In this document: in pieces, positions 61,540 to 64,000 of the stretch
Layout of the letters: each line of letters starts with the position of its first letter
Numbering within the stretch: position 1 is the stretch's first letter
From: Pyrocephalus nanus
Lineage: Eukaryota > Chordata > Aves > Passeriformes > Tyrannidae
Length of the DNA: 64,000 nucleotides
Direction of reading: 5' to 3'
Assembly: GCA_038380795.1 (NCBI GenBank)
Contig: CM076259.1
Span: forward strand, 73,962,200-74,026,199
Position numbers and translations under genes: made by a program
Notes under the pieces: generated by a model
Seen by the model: the letters and a program-made list of their open reading frames with translations, nothing else
Databases searched by the model: none
What the model was told of the DNA's origin: nothing

Positions 61540-62400
61540 TATGTATTTATTGTGGAGTTGTTTGCAACTGAATAGAGTAGCTAAAGCCAATAAACCACAT
61601 GCCAGAATGTTTTATGGCATTGTCTTGGGGACGCAGAGAAAAAGATCATCACAAAGGGATGCCCCACACCGTTGCCTGCCTGTTTCAGCTGCCGCTTTGA
61701 ATTCTTGCCACATCTCTGATTTATAATTACATTCCCTACCCTTAAAAACTGGTTAAGCAGGAAATTGTTTTGGCCGGAATAATATGGGCACATGGTTCTT
61801 TCACAGTGCTCAGAGACTGCATCTGGATGATCTGAGTCATATTATTTAGCCTGTATTACTCCTACAAGAGATCTTAGTGGCTGTAAGAGCTTTTCTGAAG
61901 AGAGAGGGAGGTACAGTGGTCCATTCCTTTATTTGGATGTGGCTTAATTTATTGGATTGTGCCATAATGATATAATGCATTTGAATTTTCTTTTACATGA
62001 TACTAATATTAGCATAAGGCTATTTCTTCAGCTTTAGTGAAGCTGGGTTTACTCACTTCATGGTATTTTTATCTCATCTACTTTTATTTATGATATGAGC
62101 ATCAGTCTTGCTGTTGCCATAGGCAAAATGGATTAGAAGCAAAAAGCAGCAACAAAGCACATACACATGCAGCTTCATTTGCAGAGTTCCAGCAAGAGCA
62201 TATCTGTATTCATTCACTTGGGCCAGACTGGTTGTCTGCCAGGATTTGCTTCCAGTTATGGTGTTGCTAGCTCATAACATTACCCTAAATCCATTAAAAT
62301 CTATTTGTAATGTTACATATTTGTTTTGTCACTCAGCCATGTGGGTTGAGGGGCTCAAGTGCATGGGTTGCCTCTAGATATATTTGTTGTATTAACACAC
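61540..62400. other. Repeat-free block, candidate conserved non-coding DNA
   Basis: About 860 bases without CR1, LTR, SINE or homopolymer interruption and with more even composition than the surroundings. It contains several homeodomain-type TAAT/ATTA cores (for example near 61728, 61939 and 62008). No long frame is open; the 61-codon frame at 61541-61726 is unremarkable. Conservation cannot be shown from one sequence. Confidence 0.25.
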
Positions 62401-64000
62401 CCAATGTTGTTTTATTACCCATTTTAATTCCTAGTATTGGAAAGGAACTCCACTTATGTAGACAACGGTGGCAAATTCTAGTTAGCATTGTTTAAATTAG
62501 GTGCAGAAACCCTGTGGATTAAAAAAATAAAAAAAGCTTAGAAAGAGGGTCCTTGGATCATGTTAACTGCCAACTTAAACTCTATACCTAAGACTAGTTT
62601 ATTAGAAAAAAGAAAATAATGACAGTGGAACACTCATTAAAACACGAATAGTAACCAAGAGGTAAGAGTAAAATTTATTAGAGATTTTTTTTTTTTTAAT
62701 ACAGAAAATTCGTTTGGACTACCACATGAAATAACCATCAGGTTCTTACTGTAATCTTATTTCAAAGTTTACAGTATTCAAACACAAGGAATCTAAAATG
62801 GTTGTACTCTGAAATCACAATACTTTTTCTCCAAAAATAATATATACAAAATTTTTAAATCAAACTTCTCAAATCCTAGTGTAAGATTCTTTGCATAGGT
62901 AGCTTATGAGGTTAGCTGTTACATAGCTGATGTCATCAGTTTATTAGATGAGGTTATTGGGAAAGCTATTTGTCAGTAAATATTTTGGAATAACTTTCTT
63001 TTAAATCCTGCATCCACAACTGCATTCAGGACATTAATGTCAGTAGACACTGTCAGTGATGCAGTCTGGTGCAGAAAGTGGGACACCTATCATAATTTAG
63101 AGCAAAATTGTTCTTATGCCACTAAATTCTTATATTTCTTACTCATCCCCAGAGCATGCCATGTTCATTGTAAGCAGGTGCATCCAAGCTTTTCTTCTTC
63201 TTCTTGGATTAAAAAAAAAAAAAAAAAAAGGTAATTTCTGAGCTTTTATAAATAGAAAATATTTTTGGATGAATATTTTTAGAAATCTACCAACAACACA
63301 GAATATGTAGAGGGAAGGTTATCGACCTGGAGCAAGAAGTAGGATTATTCAGTGATTATGTGGATGACTATGATTGCATGTATTGCTGATACAGTATCTA
63401 AATATCACCAATTGTGAGTGCGGTATCTAAATAACAATTATGTCTTCTATTACAACTGCTTATAGTATCATCAGATCTTGGTCCCTCCTGTTGAGGCATG
63501 AGCTTCAGTGAGATCTCCTTGATTTCTAAACTTCTCAGAGAATCCTAGGTACAGCTAGGTCCACTTAGTCTCAGGTTTGGTTAGTGATGCTTATGTCTAA
63601 TGAGTTATAATATAAGCAGGTTCATCTAGATGATGTGTGCTTCCTGCCCATGAGAATTATTAGAAAATGTAATTATTTATTATTCCCTTATGTTTTACAC
63701 CTGTTCACTAAGACAACAGCAGTTATTATTGCATGGGATAATTCACTTGGCTAGTGAGTATCTAACCCTCACTATACCAGACAATTACTGAGTTGTGTTC
63801 CCTGACATAAAGATGACTAGAAAGCAGAATCCATGAACAAAACTCGTAGTTTAACAAATATGGATAAAAGTGTTAAATAAATTTTATTTTTGATCACCAT
63901 TATAACAGATCAGAGAGTTAAATTTAAACATGTTGTTTTCAAAAGTCATTCTTATCAAAGACTGACAAGTAAATCTTGCAGCAATTAAAGATATGTTTCT
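62401..64000. other. Unassigned AT-rich sequence to the window end
   Basis: No repeat or gene recognised. A (TTC)n run followed by a 19-base A tract lies at 63191-63229. Confidence 0.4.

Overview
This window looks like a stretch of a bird genome, most likely a songbird (passerine). The evidence is repeat content. It holds about fifteen CR1 LINE pieces on both strands, six long terminal repeats (LTRs) of one ERVL-like endogenous retrovirus family, three further solo LTRs with target-site duplications, and one tRNA-Ile-headed SINE with a CR1-type tail of the kind I recall from zebra finch (TguSINE1). The rest is AT-rich, non-repetitive DNA with scattered A/T tracts. Species and repeat family names are inference from memory; no search was run.

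I find no convincing protein-coding gene, exon, tRNA or rRNA gene. The longest open frame is 171 codons (13798-14313, +). It runs antisense to a CR1 piece and shows no recognisable domain. Every other open frame I inspected is short, lies in a repeat, or looks like chance. The window is best read as intergenic DNA or the inside of a very long intron, with regulatory content possible but unproven.

Layout. 1-3 kb: ERV2-like solo LTR (409-867, 6-bp duplication), antisense CR1 reverse-transcriptase remnant, then an ERVL LTR scrap abutting a CR1 3' end. 3-11 kb: mostly unique DNA with one hAT-like scrap. 11-18.7 kb: ERVL LTR, CR1 endonuclease-to-linker remnant, and a broken ERVL provirus (LTR, leader, start of gag). 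21-28.5 kb: CR1 pieces, ERVL LTR, SINE, and a solo LTR with a 6-bp duplication. 31 kb: 750-bp solo LTR with a 5-bp duplication. 33.4 kb: 100-N assembly gap, followed by a 15-bp minisatellite. 35-50 kb: more CR1, including an ERVL LTR interrupted by a CR1. 54.7-55.2 kb: GC-rich LTR-like block with a G-rich run. 59-60.4 kb: near-full-length ERVL LTR beside a CR1 remnant. 61.5-62.4 kb: repeat-free sequence that could be a conserved non-coding element.

No set of genes here works together as a pathway, and I saw nothing that amounts to a new biological system. The most informative signals are the LTR duplications, the nested insertion that orders two repeats in time, and the SINE.
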